A stretch of 64,000 nucleotides of DNA from Pseudomonas gingeri (GTDB lineage Bacteria > Pseudomonadota > Gammaproteobacteria > Pseudomonadales > Pseudomonadaceae). The position numbers and the translations under genes are program-made. Below, piece by piece: positions 19,745-28,311 of this stretch; position 1 is the first letter of the stretch; each line of letters starts with the position of its first letter. The notes under the pieces were generated by a model, which was not told where the DNA came from, searched no databases, and saw only the letters and a list, made by a program, of their open reading frames with translations. Location: contig NZ_JACAOS010000022.1 of the NCBI RefSeq assembly GCF_013386165.1, positions 289,369 to 353,368 on the forward strand. Direction: 5' to 3'.

Positions 19745-19846
19745 CCCTGTAGGAGCGCCGGTTGACGCTCGATTGCCGGCGATGAGGACCTTGAGCCTTG
19801 CGGCGATCCAGCGCGCGCCATCGCCGGCAAGCCAGCTCCTACAGGG
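19745..19846. repeat. Degenerate inverted REP pair
   Basis: CCCTGTAGGAGC at the left end faces GCTCCTACAGGG at the right end. CCGGCGAT and ATCGCCGG lie inside. It is the same GTAGGAGC type as the single REP at 3283-3314, in the gap between the convergent pqiC-like and ahpA-like genes. Confidence 0.75.
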
Positions 19847-19864
19847 TTTGCGGTGTCTACTTGA

Positions 19865-21421
19865 TCAGCTCTTGGTCCGGGTCTCGTGCATCCGCGCCAA
19901 CTGTCGCTCGAGCATCGATGGATACGGCTCCATCAAGCGCTCCACGCAGCAAGCGCCCTCGGGGCTGGCAATCGGGCGGATACGCGCGCGCTGACGAATC
20001 AGCGAGTCGTCACTGATGCGTCGCTCCACCAGCAGCAGGTTGCGGCTGTGTTGCGACAGCGCCAGGGCATCCTGGGCGGTTTCCGTCAGCAGCAGGTCGA
20101 TCTGGCTCAGGCCGAACAACTCGTCCCCCAGTGTCAGGCCCAACTGCAGTTGCAAGGTGATGCCGCTGTCGGCGACTTCGATCTGCAACTGATGGCCCAG
20201 GGCCCGTAGCAGTTCACCGCAGCAGATGGCGTTGGTCAGGTAGTCGTCGCCACTGTCTTCGCTGTGGAAGAGCATCAGCGTGCTGCCGTCGTTCAAGGTG
20301 TGCAGTTCGCTCTCGTAAAGCGACGCGGCCTGGTCCAGGCAATCACGGTAACGCTGCAACAGCTCCATCAGGCGAGTGCGCGGCAGGCGTCGCAGTTGTT
20401 CCTGGGCGCCCAGTTGTACCGCCAGCACGGCACTGTGCTGCGGTTGCGCCGGGACCAGCGGTTTTGGTTGCGGCTTCGGCACGACAGCGTTGGCTGCCTG
20501 GGGGCTTTCCCGCAGGTCGGCGAATGGGTCTTCGTCGTCGTCCAGTTCATCTTCCACGTTGCTGACGAAATGCCGGGGCGCCGGTTTGGGCGCCGGGGCC
20601 GCTGCCGTCTCGTCGAAGCTCGGATCGCGCAGGTTGCGGACCTGGAAGGCCGGTTCGGTGTCCTCTTCTTCCTCGACGTAGTCATTCTCGTCGTAGTCGA
20701 TTTCCGGCTCCGGCTCAGGCTCCGGTTTGACCGGGGCGAAGCGCGAATGCAGTTGGCGCGCCAGGTCGCCGATTTCATCCTGGCGCTGGGTGGCCGGGGT
20801 ATGTTCGTCCATGTCCCGCAGCCAGACCCGCAGTTGCAGCAACGGCGTGGAGATATGCCGGCCCAGGCGCAGGCTCAAGGCCAGGGCCAGCGCCAGCAGG
20901 ATCGCGCTGAGAATGCCCATGCTTTGCAGGCTGATGGTCATCGGCTGCTGGAATTGCGCCATGTCCAGGCTGATGCGCAGATGCCCGGCGGTCACGTCCT
21001 GGAAGGTGATCTTGGTCTGGTACAACCCTTCGGCTTCACCCAGCAGGCCGTTTTTCGGGCGCTGGCCGGCTTCGGCGAGGATGCGGTTGTCGACGCTGTA
21101 GATCGCCGCGTGGGCCACCAACGGGTTCTTCGTCAGGTTGTTCAGCAGCACGTTGAGGCTGAGGATGTCGTTGGACACCAGCAGTTCCGTGGCCGAAGTC
21201 GCCGTCTGGGTGGTCAGGCTCTGGCCAAGGGCATCGGCCTGCTGGTGCATGGCTTCCTTGAACTGCAATCCCATCACGCAGGCGTAGATCACCAGCGCCA
21301 GCGCGACGAGGATCACGTTGTGGCTGGCGATGCGCAAGGCTAGCGGTACACGACGGTGACGCAAGGCCCGGAAGATCAGCAGGAAGAAGTTATCGGTTTT
21401 GACTGGCGTGGGCCGGTTCAC
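19865..21421 (-). CDS. AhpA/Smp (YtjB)-type membrane protein with acidic linker and C-terminal domain
   Basis: This 518-aa protein starts with GTG. It has one transmembrane helix at ~34-52, a periplasmic region, a second helix at ~165-187 and a short HAMP-like segment. This half resembles the Smp/YtjB/AhpA family, and as in E. coli the gene is divergent from serB. Residues ~229-328 form a Pro/Glu/Asp-rich, apparently disordered linker. Residues ~335-490 form a folded cytoplasmic domain with a pattern reminiscent of class III nucleotide cyclases (Y-E-S-E-L-H-T-L-N-D-G-S-T-L-M-L-F). The metal-binding aspartates of true cyclases are not evident. Function unknown. Confidence 0.75.
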   Translation of the reverse strand: MNRPTPVKTDNFFLLIFRALRHRRVPLALRIASHNVILVALALVIYACVMGLQFKEAMHQQADALGQSLTTQTATSATELLVSNDILSLNVLLNNLTKNPLVAHAAIYSVDNRILAEAGQRPKNGLLGEAEGLYQTKITFQDVTAGHLRISLDMAQFQQPMTISLQSMGILSAILLALALALSLRLGRHISTPLLQLRVWLRDMDEHTPATQRQDEIGDLARQLHSRFAPVKPEPEPEPEIDYDENDYVEEEEDTEPAFQVRNLRDPSFDETAAAPAPKPAPRHFVSNVEDELDDDEDPFADLRESPQAANAVVPKPQPKPLVPAQPQHSAVLAVQLGAQEQLRRLPRTRLMELLQRYRDCLDQAASLYESELHTLNDGSTLMLFHSEDSGDDYLTNAICCGELLRALGHQLQIEVADSGITLQLQLGLTLGDELFGLSQIDLLLTETAQDALALSQHSRNLLLVERRISDDSLIRQRARIRPIASPEGACCVERLMEPYPSMLERQLARMHETRTKS

Positions 21422-21554
21422 TGAGCGCGGCTCTTTTGTCCGTGAAGTTGACGCGCAGTATAGCGAGAGGCCCTAGACCGGCAAAGCGCTGGCTGTGCCC
21501 GATGGTCAGTGAAAGTGGGTAGAATGCGTTTTTTTTAACGAGCGGGGGTGCGCT

Positions 21555-22769
21555 TTGCGCGAAATCGTCCTGATCAGCATCACCGGAGAGGACCGTCCAG
21601 GTCTCACCGCAGCCATTCTTGGCGTGCTGGCACAAGGTGCAGTGAACATTCTCGATATCCGTCAGGCGGCTATCCACGGCAGTCTGGCATTCGGCATTCT
21701 GGTGGAATTTGCTGACTCCGCGCGGTCCGCGTCGACGCACCTGGACATTGAGGCCAACATTCCCGGGCGGGCGCAGCAGGTGCGCTTCAATCGGCTTTCC
21801 GAGGCCGAGCATCAGGACTGGCTGGCGACATCGGGCCGCAAGCGCCATGTCGCGACCCTGATGAGCCGCCAGGTGACCGCCGAGCAGTTGCAGCAGGTGG
21901 TCGCGATCACCGCGCGCCACGGCCTGGAGGTCGAGCGGATTGAGCGGTTGTCGGCGCACTCGCCGTCAGCGGCAGCCTCGGCGCTGAGCAAGAGCTGCTT
22001 CGAACTCTCCCTGAACGGCGAACTGACCGATCCACAGGCCTTGCGCCGTGAATTCCTGAACGCGGCCCAGGAGCTGGGTGCCGATATCGCCCTCCAGGAA
22101 GACTCGCTGTTCCGTCGTCACCGGCGCCTGGCGGTGTTCGACATGGACTCGACCCTGATCGAGGCCGAAGTGATCGACGAGTTGGCCAAGGCTGCCGGCG
22201 TCGGCGAACTGGTCTCGGCCATCACCGAGCGGGCCATGGCCGGAGAGCTGGATTTCCGTGCCAGTTTCAAGGAGCGCCTGGCGCTGCTCAAAGGCCTGGA
22301 CGTCAGTGTGCTGGACGCCATCGGTGCGTCGCTGCGCCTGACCGAAGGCGCCGAAGTGCTGTTTGCCGAGTTGAAGCGCCTGGGCTACAAGACGGCGATT
22401 CTCTCGGGCGGATTTACCTATTTCGCCAAGCAATTGCAGGCGAAGCTGGGCATCGACTATGTCTTTGCCAACGAACTGGAAGTGGTGGACGGCAAATGCA
22501 CGGGCGTGGCCATCGAGCCGATTGTCGACGCCCAGCGCAAGGCCGATCTGTTGCGTGAGTTGACGTTGAAGGAAGGCCTGAGCCTGGAGCAAACCATCGC
22601 GGTCGGCGATGGTGCCAATGACCTGCCGATGCTGGCGATTGCCGGGTTGGGTGTGGCGTTCCGCGCCAAGCCGCTGGTCAGGCACTCGGCCAAACAGGCG
22701 ATCTCGACTCTGGGGCTGGATGGCGTGTTGTATCTGCTGGGTGTGCGTGATCAGGACGGCCAACGCTGA
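21555..22769 (+). CDS. serB: Phosphoserine phosphatase
   Basis: SerB catalyses the last step of serine synthesis, dephosphorylating O-phosphoserine. The 404-aa product has two N-terminal ACT-type regions (residues ~1-170) and a HAD phosphatase domain. In that domain D-M-D-S-T places the nucleophile at Asp196 and the acid/base at Asp198; S-G-G-F-T and G-D-G-A-N-D-L-P-M follow. The start is TTG at 21555, preceded by a G-rich Shine-Dalgarno; family N-termini begin M-R-E-I-V-L-I as here. Longer than E. coli SerB because of the extra ACT region, as is usual in Pseudomonas. Confidence 0.96.
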   Translation: MREIVLISITGEDRPGLTAAILGVLAQGAVNILDIRQAAIHGSLAFGILVEFADSARSASTHLDIEANIPGRAQQVRFNRLSEAEHQDWLATSGRKRHVATLMSRQVTAEQLQQVVAITARHGLEVERIERLSAHSPSAAASALSKSCFELSLNGELTDPQALRREFLNAAQELGADIALQEDSLFRRHRRLAVFDMDSTLIEAEVIDELAKAAGVGELVSAITERAMAGELDFRASFKERLALLKGLDVSVLDAIGASLRLTEGAEVLFAELKRLGYKTAILSGGFTYFAKQLQAKLGIDYVFANELEVVDGKCTGVAIEPIVDAQRKADLLRELTLKEGLSLEQTIAVGDGANDLPMLAIAGLGVAFRAKPLVRHSAKQAISTLGLDGVLYLLGVRDQDGQR

Positions 22770-22809
22770 ATTTCAGCGTCTGTCCGATGGAGTCGCCGGC
22801 AAGCCGGCG
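22763..22809. other. Two small hairpins between serB and the PilZ-like gene
   Basis: ACGCTGAA (22763-22770) and TTCAGCGT (22772-22779) form an inverted repeat spanning the serB stop codon. A second palindrome, CGCCGGCAAGCCGGCG at 22794-22809, looks like a REP remnant. They fill the 41-base gap between convergent genes and may end both transcripts. Confidence 0.55.
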
Positions 22810-22810
22810 C

Positions 22811-24616
22811 CTAGAGGATTTTCCACAGCGAACCGAAATCATCCTCGGCAACACCCAGGCCACCGGCACTCGGATCGGTCTTGGGTGCCGCTGGCTGTTC
22901 GAGCAGCCGGTACTCGAACTGATTGAAGCTGCCGGTGCTGGCCAGGCGCTTGCTTAATACGGCGCGGCGCTCTTCACCGTTGCTGTTGATGACCACCTTG
23001 TGCCCTTCCTGGAAGGGCAGGCGCGGCGCCAGCAGCGTCGCCGGTACGCCGATGGCGCTGATCTCCGGCAGCAGCAGGGCGCGCAGGTACTGACTGTGGC
23101 CTTCGCCACCGCGGAGCAATTGCAGGCCACAAGGTTGGGCATGGGGAGCAATCAGCTCGATGCCCATCTGCGTACCGCCGCTGCGCACCTGGCGTATCCA
23201 GCGCACCACGGCAACGCTCCAGCCCTGGCTTGAAGGGTCCTGGACCCCGATCATTTCTCCGGCCTGCAATTGCGCGGGTACTTCCTTGGGCCAGGCCAGG
23301 CAGTAGCCACCGGGGCTATGGTTGATGATCTGCAGGCCATGGGTGGGGAAATCTTCGGCGCTGTTGAAGGCGGCCTGGCTGCTGTCGGCATCACTGACGT
23401 GATACTGGATTTCCTCGTAAGGCAGCAGGGTGTCGGAGCCACCGGCGCGCTGGGCATCGAAGGCGTTGTTCCAGGCATCTTTTTCCGCGCTGTTGGACAA
23501 CTGCACGGTGAATTGCGCGGCCTTGCTGGCTGCCGGAATCTTGAGGATGTCGCTGAAGGAGCGCTGGCCACCGAGGTAGAAGTGCAGGGCACTCATGCCG
23601 ACGCACAGGGTCACGGTGCCCTGGCCCGGGGTGCGCTGGAAGGTGCGCTCGGCGGCTTCGCCCCACGCGGCGCTCAGGTGTTGCAGCACGTCGAGACTCA
23701 AGCCGGCGGGTACTTGCAGGCGCGACTGGCTGCGCAGGTCGGCGGGCAGATCGAGGTAGTCCTTGATCGCCTCGACCAGGGGCAGGGTGTCGATCCCGAT
23801 CAGGCTCGGCAGTTGCTCAACGGCGAACAGCGACGTATAGCGTGGCGGGGCATCGCTCCCGGGCGACACGGCGAAAAGGCTCGAAGCCTGCTCGGCGCCT
23901 TGCAGCTTGACCTGGGAACTCCAGGGCTCGAGGACTTCGCTCAGCCGGGCAATGTTGTTCTGGCGTAGCTGGTTGCTGCGTGCGCAACCCAGCAGCAGGG
24001 CGACAATATAGGTTCGCTCGACGCTCAGGGGCAGCGCCTGGCTGGCCTGCTCGTCGAACACCGGGGTGGTGTGCACCTGATGGGCGAGGGCCAGTTGATA
24101 GAGTTGGTGCACCTCGAACCAGAGGCTTTCCGGCACCGGACAATACAGTTGGCTGGCGCGCACCAGGGGGCCGTTGAGGCAGTGCAGGGCCCGTTGTATG
24201 GAGGTGGTCAGCAGGACCGAGCGATCTTTGCCGCCCTTGGAGGCGACGCGCATGGCGATCTGCTTGTAACCGATGGCCAGGTGGTTTTGCAGGGCCTGAC
24301 AGAGGTTGGCAACTTTTCTCGGGCGTTCGTCGAGGACGATGGACTGGTTGAGAAAGTGCCGCTCCAGGTGCTTGCAGACGTAGTACACCTCAGGGCGCAG
24401 CAGTTCGAGCAGTTGCAGACGGTTTTCGCTGGGGGTGAGCAACAGGTTGAGTTCGCCCAGGCCCTGATACAGCAGGCGAGCGGTTTCCCCGAGATTGGCT
24501 TTCGGCAGGCCGGCGATCCAGCGCTTGAGGTCGCGTGGTGTCGCATCGCAGAAAGACAGGCTCAACTGCGTAGGCGTCGGTGCGCGCAACAACAGATGGG
24601 GACTCGGATTACTCAT
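22811..24616 (-). CDS. Large PilZ-like domain protein of unknown function
   Basis: This 601-aa cytoplasmic protein is conserved in Pseudomonas next to psd. The C-terminal ~200 residues look like a PilZ-type beta barrel: I-N-H-S-P-G-G-Y at about residues 427-434 resembles the D/N-x-S-x-x-G c-di-GMP motif, and Q-M-G-I-E-L-I closes a later strand. A complete N-terminal R-x-x-x-R is not obvious, so c-di-GMP binding is a guess. The N-terminal ~400 residues are helical and unrecognised. The start at 24616 gives the natural N-terminus M-S-N-P-S; an upstream TTG frame is not convincing. In P. aeruginosa the homologue lies beside fimX, which is missing here. Confidence 0.65.
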   Translation of the reverse strand: MSNPSPHLLLRAPTPTQLSLSFCDATPRDLKRWIAGLPKANLGETARLLYQGLGELNLLLTPSENRLQLLELLRPEVYYVCKHLERHFLNQSIVLDERPRKVANLCQALQNHLAIGYKQIAMRVASKGGKDRSVLLTTSIQRALHCLNGPLVRASQLYCPVPESLWFEVHQLYQLALAHQVHTTPVFDEQASQALPLSVERTYIVALLLGCARSNQLRQNNIARLSEVLEPWSSQVKLQGAEQASSLFAVSPGSDAPPRYTSLFAVEQLPSLIGIDTLPLVEAIKDYLDLPADLRSQSRLQVPAGLSLDVLQHLSAAWGEAAERTFQRTPGQGTVTLCVGMSALHFYLGGQRSFSDILKIPAASKAAQFTVQLSNSAEKDAWNNAFDAQRAGGSDTLLPYEEIQYHVSDADSSQAAFNSAEDFPTHGLQIINHSPGGYCLAWPKEVPAQLQAGEMIGVQDPSSQGWSVAVVRWIRQVRSGGTQMGIELIAPHAQPCGLQLLRGGEGHSQYLRALLLPEISAIGVPATLLAPRLPFQEGHKVVINSNGEERRAVLSKRLASTGSFNQFEYRLLEQPAAPKTDPSAGGLGVAEDDFGSLWKIL

Positions 24617-24773
24617 GCAGCGGCCCAGCTCCGGCAGCGAAACAACCTGAACCCTCGATGGGTCAGGATGACAGAAAAAAGATGGCAAAATAATGCCATG
24701 ACTCTAGCAGGGTTGCCGGACAGCTGCAGCCTTGCCGGTCGAATCCGGCTGCGACCCGTTGTCCGTACTCCGG

Positions 24774-24811
24774 TCTTTACAGCTCGAGATGCCTGTTACG
24801 AGCTGTAAAGA
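24774..24811. other. Inverted repeat beyond psd
   Basis: Perfect 13-base arms TCTTTACAGCTCG (24774-24786) and CGAGCTGTAAAGA (24799-24811) lie 12 bases beyond the psd stop, with a 12-base loop. No T tract follows on the minus strand. It may stabilise the psd mRNA end or be a weak terminator. Confidence 0.5.
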
Positions 24812-24822
24812 ACCGAGCTGCA

Positions 24823-25686
24823 TCAAGCCTGGACTGGCGCGCCGAGACCTTGGCCCATGCGCACGGGCGAGCCCGCGACCAGCTCTTCAGCCCATTGTAC
24901 CTGCTGTGGCCCAAACAACACGATGGCGGTGGAGCCCAGTTTGAAGCGTCCCAGTTCCGCGCCTTTTTCCAGATGGATCGGCTGGCGGGCGGCTTCATCG
25001 TAGCGCACGGTTTTCAGTTCGCGCTTGGGTGGCGTCACCAGGCCGGCCCAGACGGTTTCGATCGAAGCAACGATCATCGCGCCGACCAGCACCACGGCCA
25101 TCGGTCCACGCTCGGTATCGAACAGGCAGACCACACGTTCGTTGCGAGCGAACAACTCCGGTACGTTTTCCGCAGTGGTCTGGTTGACCGAGAAAATCCG
25201 TCCTGGCACGTAGACCATCTCCCGCAGGGTACCGGCCAGGGGCATATGCACCCGGTGATAGTCCTTGGGCGACAGGTAGATGGTCGCGAAGTCGCCACCC
25301 ATGAAGGGCGCGGCGGCAGCGGCGTCGCCACCGAGCAGTTCCAGCACGCTGTAGCTGTGACCCTTGGCCTGGAATACCCGACCGTGTTCGATCGGGCCGA
25401 GCTGGCTGACCGCACCGTCCGCCGGGCAGAGAATCGCCCCCGGGGTTTGATCCAACGGGCGCGCGCCGTCTTTCAAGGCGCGGGTGAAGAAGGCATTGAA
25501 GTGTTCGTAGGCGGTCAGGTCTTCGACCAGGGCCTGGGACATGTCCACCTGGTAGCGCTTGGCGAACCAGGCGGTAAAGGCGTTCTTGAACCAGCGCACG
25601 CGGCATTCGGCGATACAGCCGGCCAGGCGCGACAGCAGGTGATGGGGCAGCAGGTACTGGCTGAGGATGAACAAACGCTTTTTCAT
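24823..25686 (-). CDS. psd: Phosphatidylserine decarboxylase proenzyme
   Basis: Psd makes phosphatidylethanolamine from phosphatidylserine at the inner membrane. The 287-aa proenzyme contains the self-cleavage motif L-G-S-T near the C-terminus, with Ser252 giving the pyruvoyl group of the alpha chain. The beta-chain motifs C-P-A-D-G and Y-H-R-V-H-M-P carry the catalytic Asp and His. The ATG at 25686 is preferred over the TTG just before it. It follows rhdA by 18 bases on the same strand, so they are likely cotranscribed. Confidence 0.96.
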   Translation of the reverse strand: MKKRLFILSQYLLPHHLLSRLAGCIAECRVRWFKNAFTAWFAKRYQVDMSQALVEDLTAYEHFNAFFTRALKDGARPLDQTPGAILCPADGAVSQLGPIEHGRVFQAKGHSYSVLELLGGDAAAAAPFMGGDFATIYLSPKDYHRVHMPLAGTLREMVYVPGRIFSVNQTTAENVPELFARNERVVCLFDTERGPMAVVLVGAMIVASIETVWAGLVTPPKRELKTVRYDEAARQPIHLEKGAELGRFKLGSTAIVLFGPQQVQWAEELVAGSPVRMGQGLGAPVQA

Positions 25687-25704
25687 CAAGGGTCCTTGGG
25701 AATC

Positions 25705-26520
25705 TCAAATCTCTACGGGGGTGTCGGGGTGGTTGCCCCATTCGCCCCAGGAGCCGGCATAACCTTTGACGCGCGGGTAACCGAGCGCCTTGGCAACCAG
25801 GTAGGTAAAGCCAGAGCGGTGGTGGGTCTGGCAGTGGGTGATCACTTCCTTGTCCGGGGTGATGCCGAGGCCTGCGAGGATCTGCGGCATGTCACGGCGG
25901 ATGCGCAACTGGCGTTCCTTGTCCATGCCGGCGGTCCATTCGAAGTTCACCGCGCCGGGGATGTGTCCAGCCTTGGCGGCTAGGACTTTTTCGCCGCTGT
26001 ATTCCAGCGGGCCGCGGGCGTCCCAGATGGCCAGGTCGGCGGCGCCGAGGCGGCTTTGCAGGTAGTCCCGGGTCGCGGTGGGTTCGTCATGCAGGGTCAG
26101 GGCCACGGGGCCGCCTTTGGCTGCGGGTATGTCGCCGTCGACGGGCAAACCTTCGCCAAGCCAGGCGTGCAGGCCGCCATCCAGGTAGTGATAACGGCCA
26201 TGACCGATCACGTCGAGCAACCAGATGAAGCGCCCGGCCCAGCCGCCGCCCTCGTCGTCGTAGACCACGTAGACCGCATTCGGGTTATGCCCCAGTTCGC
26301 CGAACAGCGCTTCGAGCAGAGCCTTGGGCGGCATCAGGCCGGGTGCTGGTGGCTGGCCCAGTTGGGTGCGCTTGGGGTCGACGAAATGTGCGCCGGGAAT
26401 ATGCCCGCTGGCGTAGCGGGCGCTGCTGGTCAGGTCCACCAGGATCAGTTCAGGGGCGTCGAGGCGGGGCAGCAGGTCGCCGGGCTCGATCACCAGCGGC
26501 AAGCCAGAGAAGTCAGGCAT
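25705..26520 (-). CDS. rhdA: Thiosulfate sulfurtransferase (rhodanese)
   Basis: This 271-aa tandem-domain rhodanese transfers sulfane sulfur from thiosulfate to cyanide or other acceptors. The catalytic Cys230 lies in the loop C-Q-T-H-H-R, the distinctive active-site loop of Azotobacter and Pseudomonas RhdA, at the same residue number as in A. vinelandii. The N-terminal domain is the inactive rhodanese repeat. It lies upstream of psd on the same strand. Confidence 0.95.
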   Translation of the reverse strand: MPDFSGLPLVIEPGDLLPRLDAPELILVDLTSSARYASGHIPGAHFVDPKRTQLGQPPAPGLMPPKALLEALFGELGHNPNAVYVVYDDEGGGWAGRFIWLLDVIGHGRYHYLDGGLHAWLGEGLPVDGDIPAAKGGPVALTLHDEPTATRDYLQSRLGAADLAIWDARGPLEYSGEKVLAAKAGHIPGAVNFEWTAGMDKERQLRIRRDMPQILAGLGITPDKEVITHCQTHHRSGFTYLVAKALGYPRVKGYAGSWGEWGNHPDTPVEI

Positions 26521-26562
26521 GTGAGGTCTCCTGGGCGCAAAAGGGGGGATTGTAGCGCAGCG

Positions 26563-28101
26563 TCATGTGCCGCGGTTGGTAAAGGCGTGGAGCGCCTTCT
26601 CGATGCATTGTGCGGTTTTGCCGAAGGCCTGCACGGTCATTTCCGAGAACGGCCCGCCGCCTTGGTCGGCGAGTACCAGCATGACCACCCGGCCCTTGCT
26701 GGTCAGGGAGCGCAGCAGCAGATGTTCGCCAGGGAATTGTGCCCGCAGGTTGCCGGGCAACAGGGCGGAGAACTGCGCGTTGTTGGCCGGGGTCAGGCGA
26801 ATCTGCGCCGGCTGGCTCAGCAGTCGTTGCAGGACCGGGCTCGAGCCGACCTGGATCACCAGGTTGGCCGACTCCTTCGCCAGCCCGGCGATCTGGTGCA
26901 CGCGCAGGGTGCTCTGGGTCCGGTCGGCCATCAGGATCATCACCCGGCGCAGACCGCAGGTGCTCAGGGCGTCGCGGGCGATGCCGGTCAGGTGCATGGC
27001 GTTGGTGAACCGGCTGGGTTCGGCGAGCAGTTCGGCGCAGTGTTTGCGCCACAGCGCCAGGGCCTGGGGCGAAGGATCGACCGCCGGCAGCAGGCCGCTG
27101 TGGACCCGACGCATGCTGCCGCGCCAGATCAGTGCTTCGGCCGGGTGCCAGAGGTCCGGCATGCTGTGCTGGTTGGCGCTCTGCGCGGCCTGCTGGTGCA
27201 GTTGCTGCTGCAAGTCGTCCATGGATTGTTGCAGGTACAGGCTGGTCAGGTATTGCCAGCGCAGGTGATGGGGGCTGTCCCAGGCCTGTTGTGCCGAGAG
27301 CGCCAGGCCGTTGGCCAGCAATACCGTATTGGAGGGTTGGTTCAGCCAGCGGCGCAGCTCCGGATCGGCGTCGAGTTGCTGTTGCTGGTGCAGGCCGTGC
27401 TCGCTGTCACGGGCGATGTGCAACGCCCTGGCGAGGGGGCGCAATTCGTTCTTCAGCACCTGATAGCCCTGGGTGACCCAGTTCGGCAGGCGCCAGATAT
27501 CGGCCAGGGCCTGGCACAGGTCCAGCAGGCGTACGCCGAACAGTTCCTGCTCGACGGCAGCAGCGGACTCATTTTTGTGAATCACCCGCAACTCCCAGTC
27601 TTCGAGCAGGTTCGGGTGGGTCAGGGCCAGCGGCCAGAGGGGCGAGAGAAACAACAGGCTGCCCCAATGGATGTCCTGCCAGAGGCGCGCCAGGCGCGCG
27701 GCGAACAGGCCGTTGGCCTGCTGGCTGGCGTGCTGGCTGATCAGTTGGAGCTGACGCAAGGCCACTGGAATTTCTTCCGGGGCCTTGGCTGGCAGGCGCG
27801 CGAGCAATGCCTCGGTGCGCTTCAAACCCAGGCGATTGATCGCCACCTCAAGGTTTTCCGCCGGCTCGGTCATGCTGCCATGGGTGTGCTGGTTGGCTTC
27901 ACAGATCACACTCAGCGCCAGGGCCGGGCTATCCTGCATGAGTTCGGCGATATCGCGCAGCGAGCTGCGGTTGTCGCGGATGGCGCGACAGACCCGGTCG
28001 TGACTGTCCTGGGGGACGGGCAAACGCACGGCTTGCAGCAGCTTGATCCAGCCCTGCAACGTGTTGGGTTTTTGCGTGGAAACAGTCGTTTCGTTAGCCA
28101 T
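26563..28101 (-). CDS. HDOD domain-containing protein
   Basis: This 512-aa cytoplasmic protein has an HDOD-type helical domain over residues ~10-230 (L-R-D-I-A-E-L-M-Q-D-S-P-A-L-A-L). HDOD is a catalytically dead relative of HD phosphohydrolases found in signalling proteins. The C-terminal ~150 residues resemble a GAF-like sensor (V-M-I-L-M-A-D-R, later V-M-L-V-L-A-D). It is divergent from motA across 210 bases, as in other pseudomonads, which suggests but does not show a link to motility or c-di-GMP control. Confidence 0.8.
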   Translation of the reverse strand: MANETTVSTQKPNTLQGWIKLLQAVRLPVPQDSHDRVCRAIRDNRSSLRDIAELMQDSPALALSVICEANQHTHGSMTEPAENLEVAINRLGLKRTEALLARLPAKAPEEIPVALRQLQLISQHASQQANGLFAARLARLWQDIHWGSLLFLSPLWPLALTHPNLLEDWELRVIHKNESAAAVEQELFGVRLLDLCQALADIWRLPNWVTQGYQVLKNELRPLARALHIARDSEHGLHQQQQLDADPELRRWLNQPSNTVLLANGLALSAQQAWDSPHHLRWQYLTSLYLQQSMDDLQQQLHQQAAQSANQHSMPDLWHPAEALIWRGSMRRVHSGLLPAVDPSPQALALWRKHCAELLAEPSRFTNAMHLTGIARDALSTCGLRRVMILMADRTQSTLRVHQIAGLAKESANLVIQVGSSPVLQRLLSQPAQIRLTPANNAQFSALLPGNLRAQFPGEHLLLRSLTSKGRVVMLVLADQGGGPFSEMTVQAFGKTAQCIEKALHAFTNRGT

Positions 28102-28217
28102 ATTCGAGCGCGATCATCATCACTGTTAACAGGCCCGTAAAGGGCTGGGCAGGCGCTGCGCAATCGACCGTGCAAGCTGGCACATGGCCGGTTTTCTGGC
28201 TTTTCGCCTGAACTGGC

Positions 28218-28244
28218 TATAGTCTGGCGCAGATTCGCCGATAA
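28218..28244 (+). promoter_or_regulatory. FliA (sigma-28) type promoter of motAB
   Basis: TATAGTCT at 28218-28225 (6 of 8 matches to TAAAGTTT) is followed after exactly 11 bases by a perfect GCCGATAA at 28237-28244. It lies 68 bases before the motA start. This is the flagellar late-gene promoter pattern, so motAB is probably in the FliA regulon. Confidence 0.82.
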
Positions 28245-28311
28245 GGAGAAGAAGAGATTTATTAACTTCCGAATATGACCTTGAACCCGACTCAGTAAGT
28301 GCTCTCTACCT

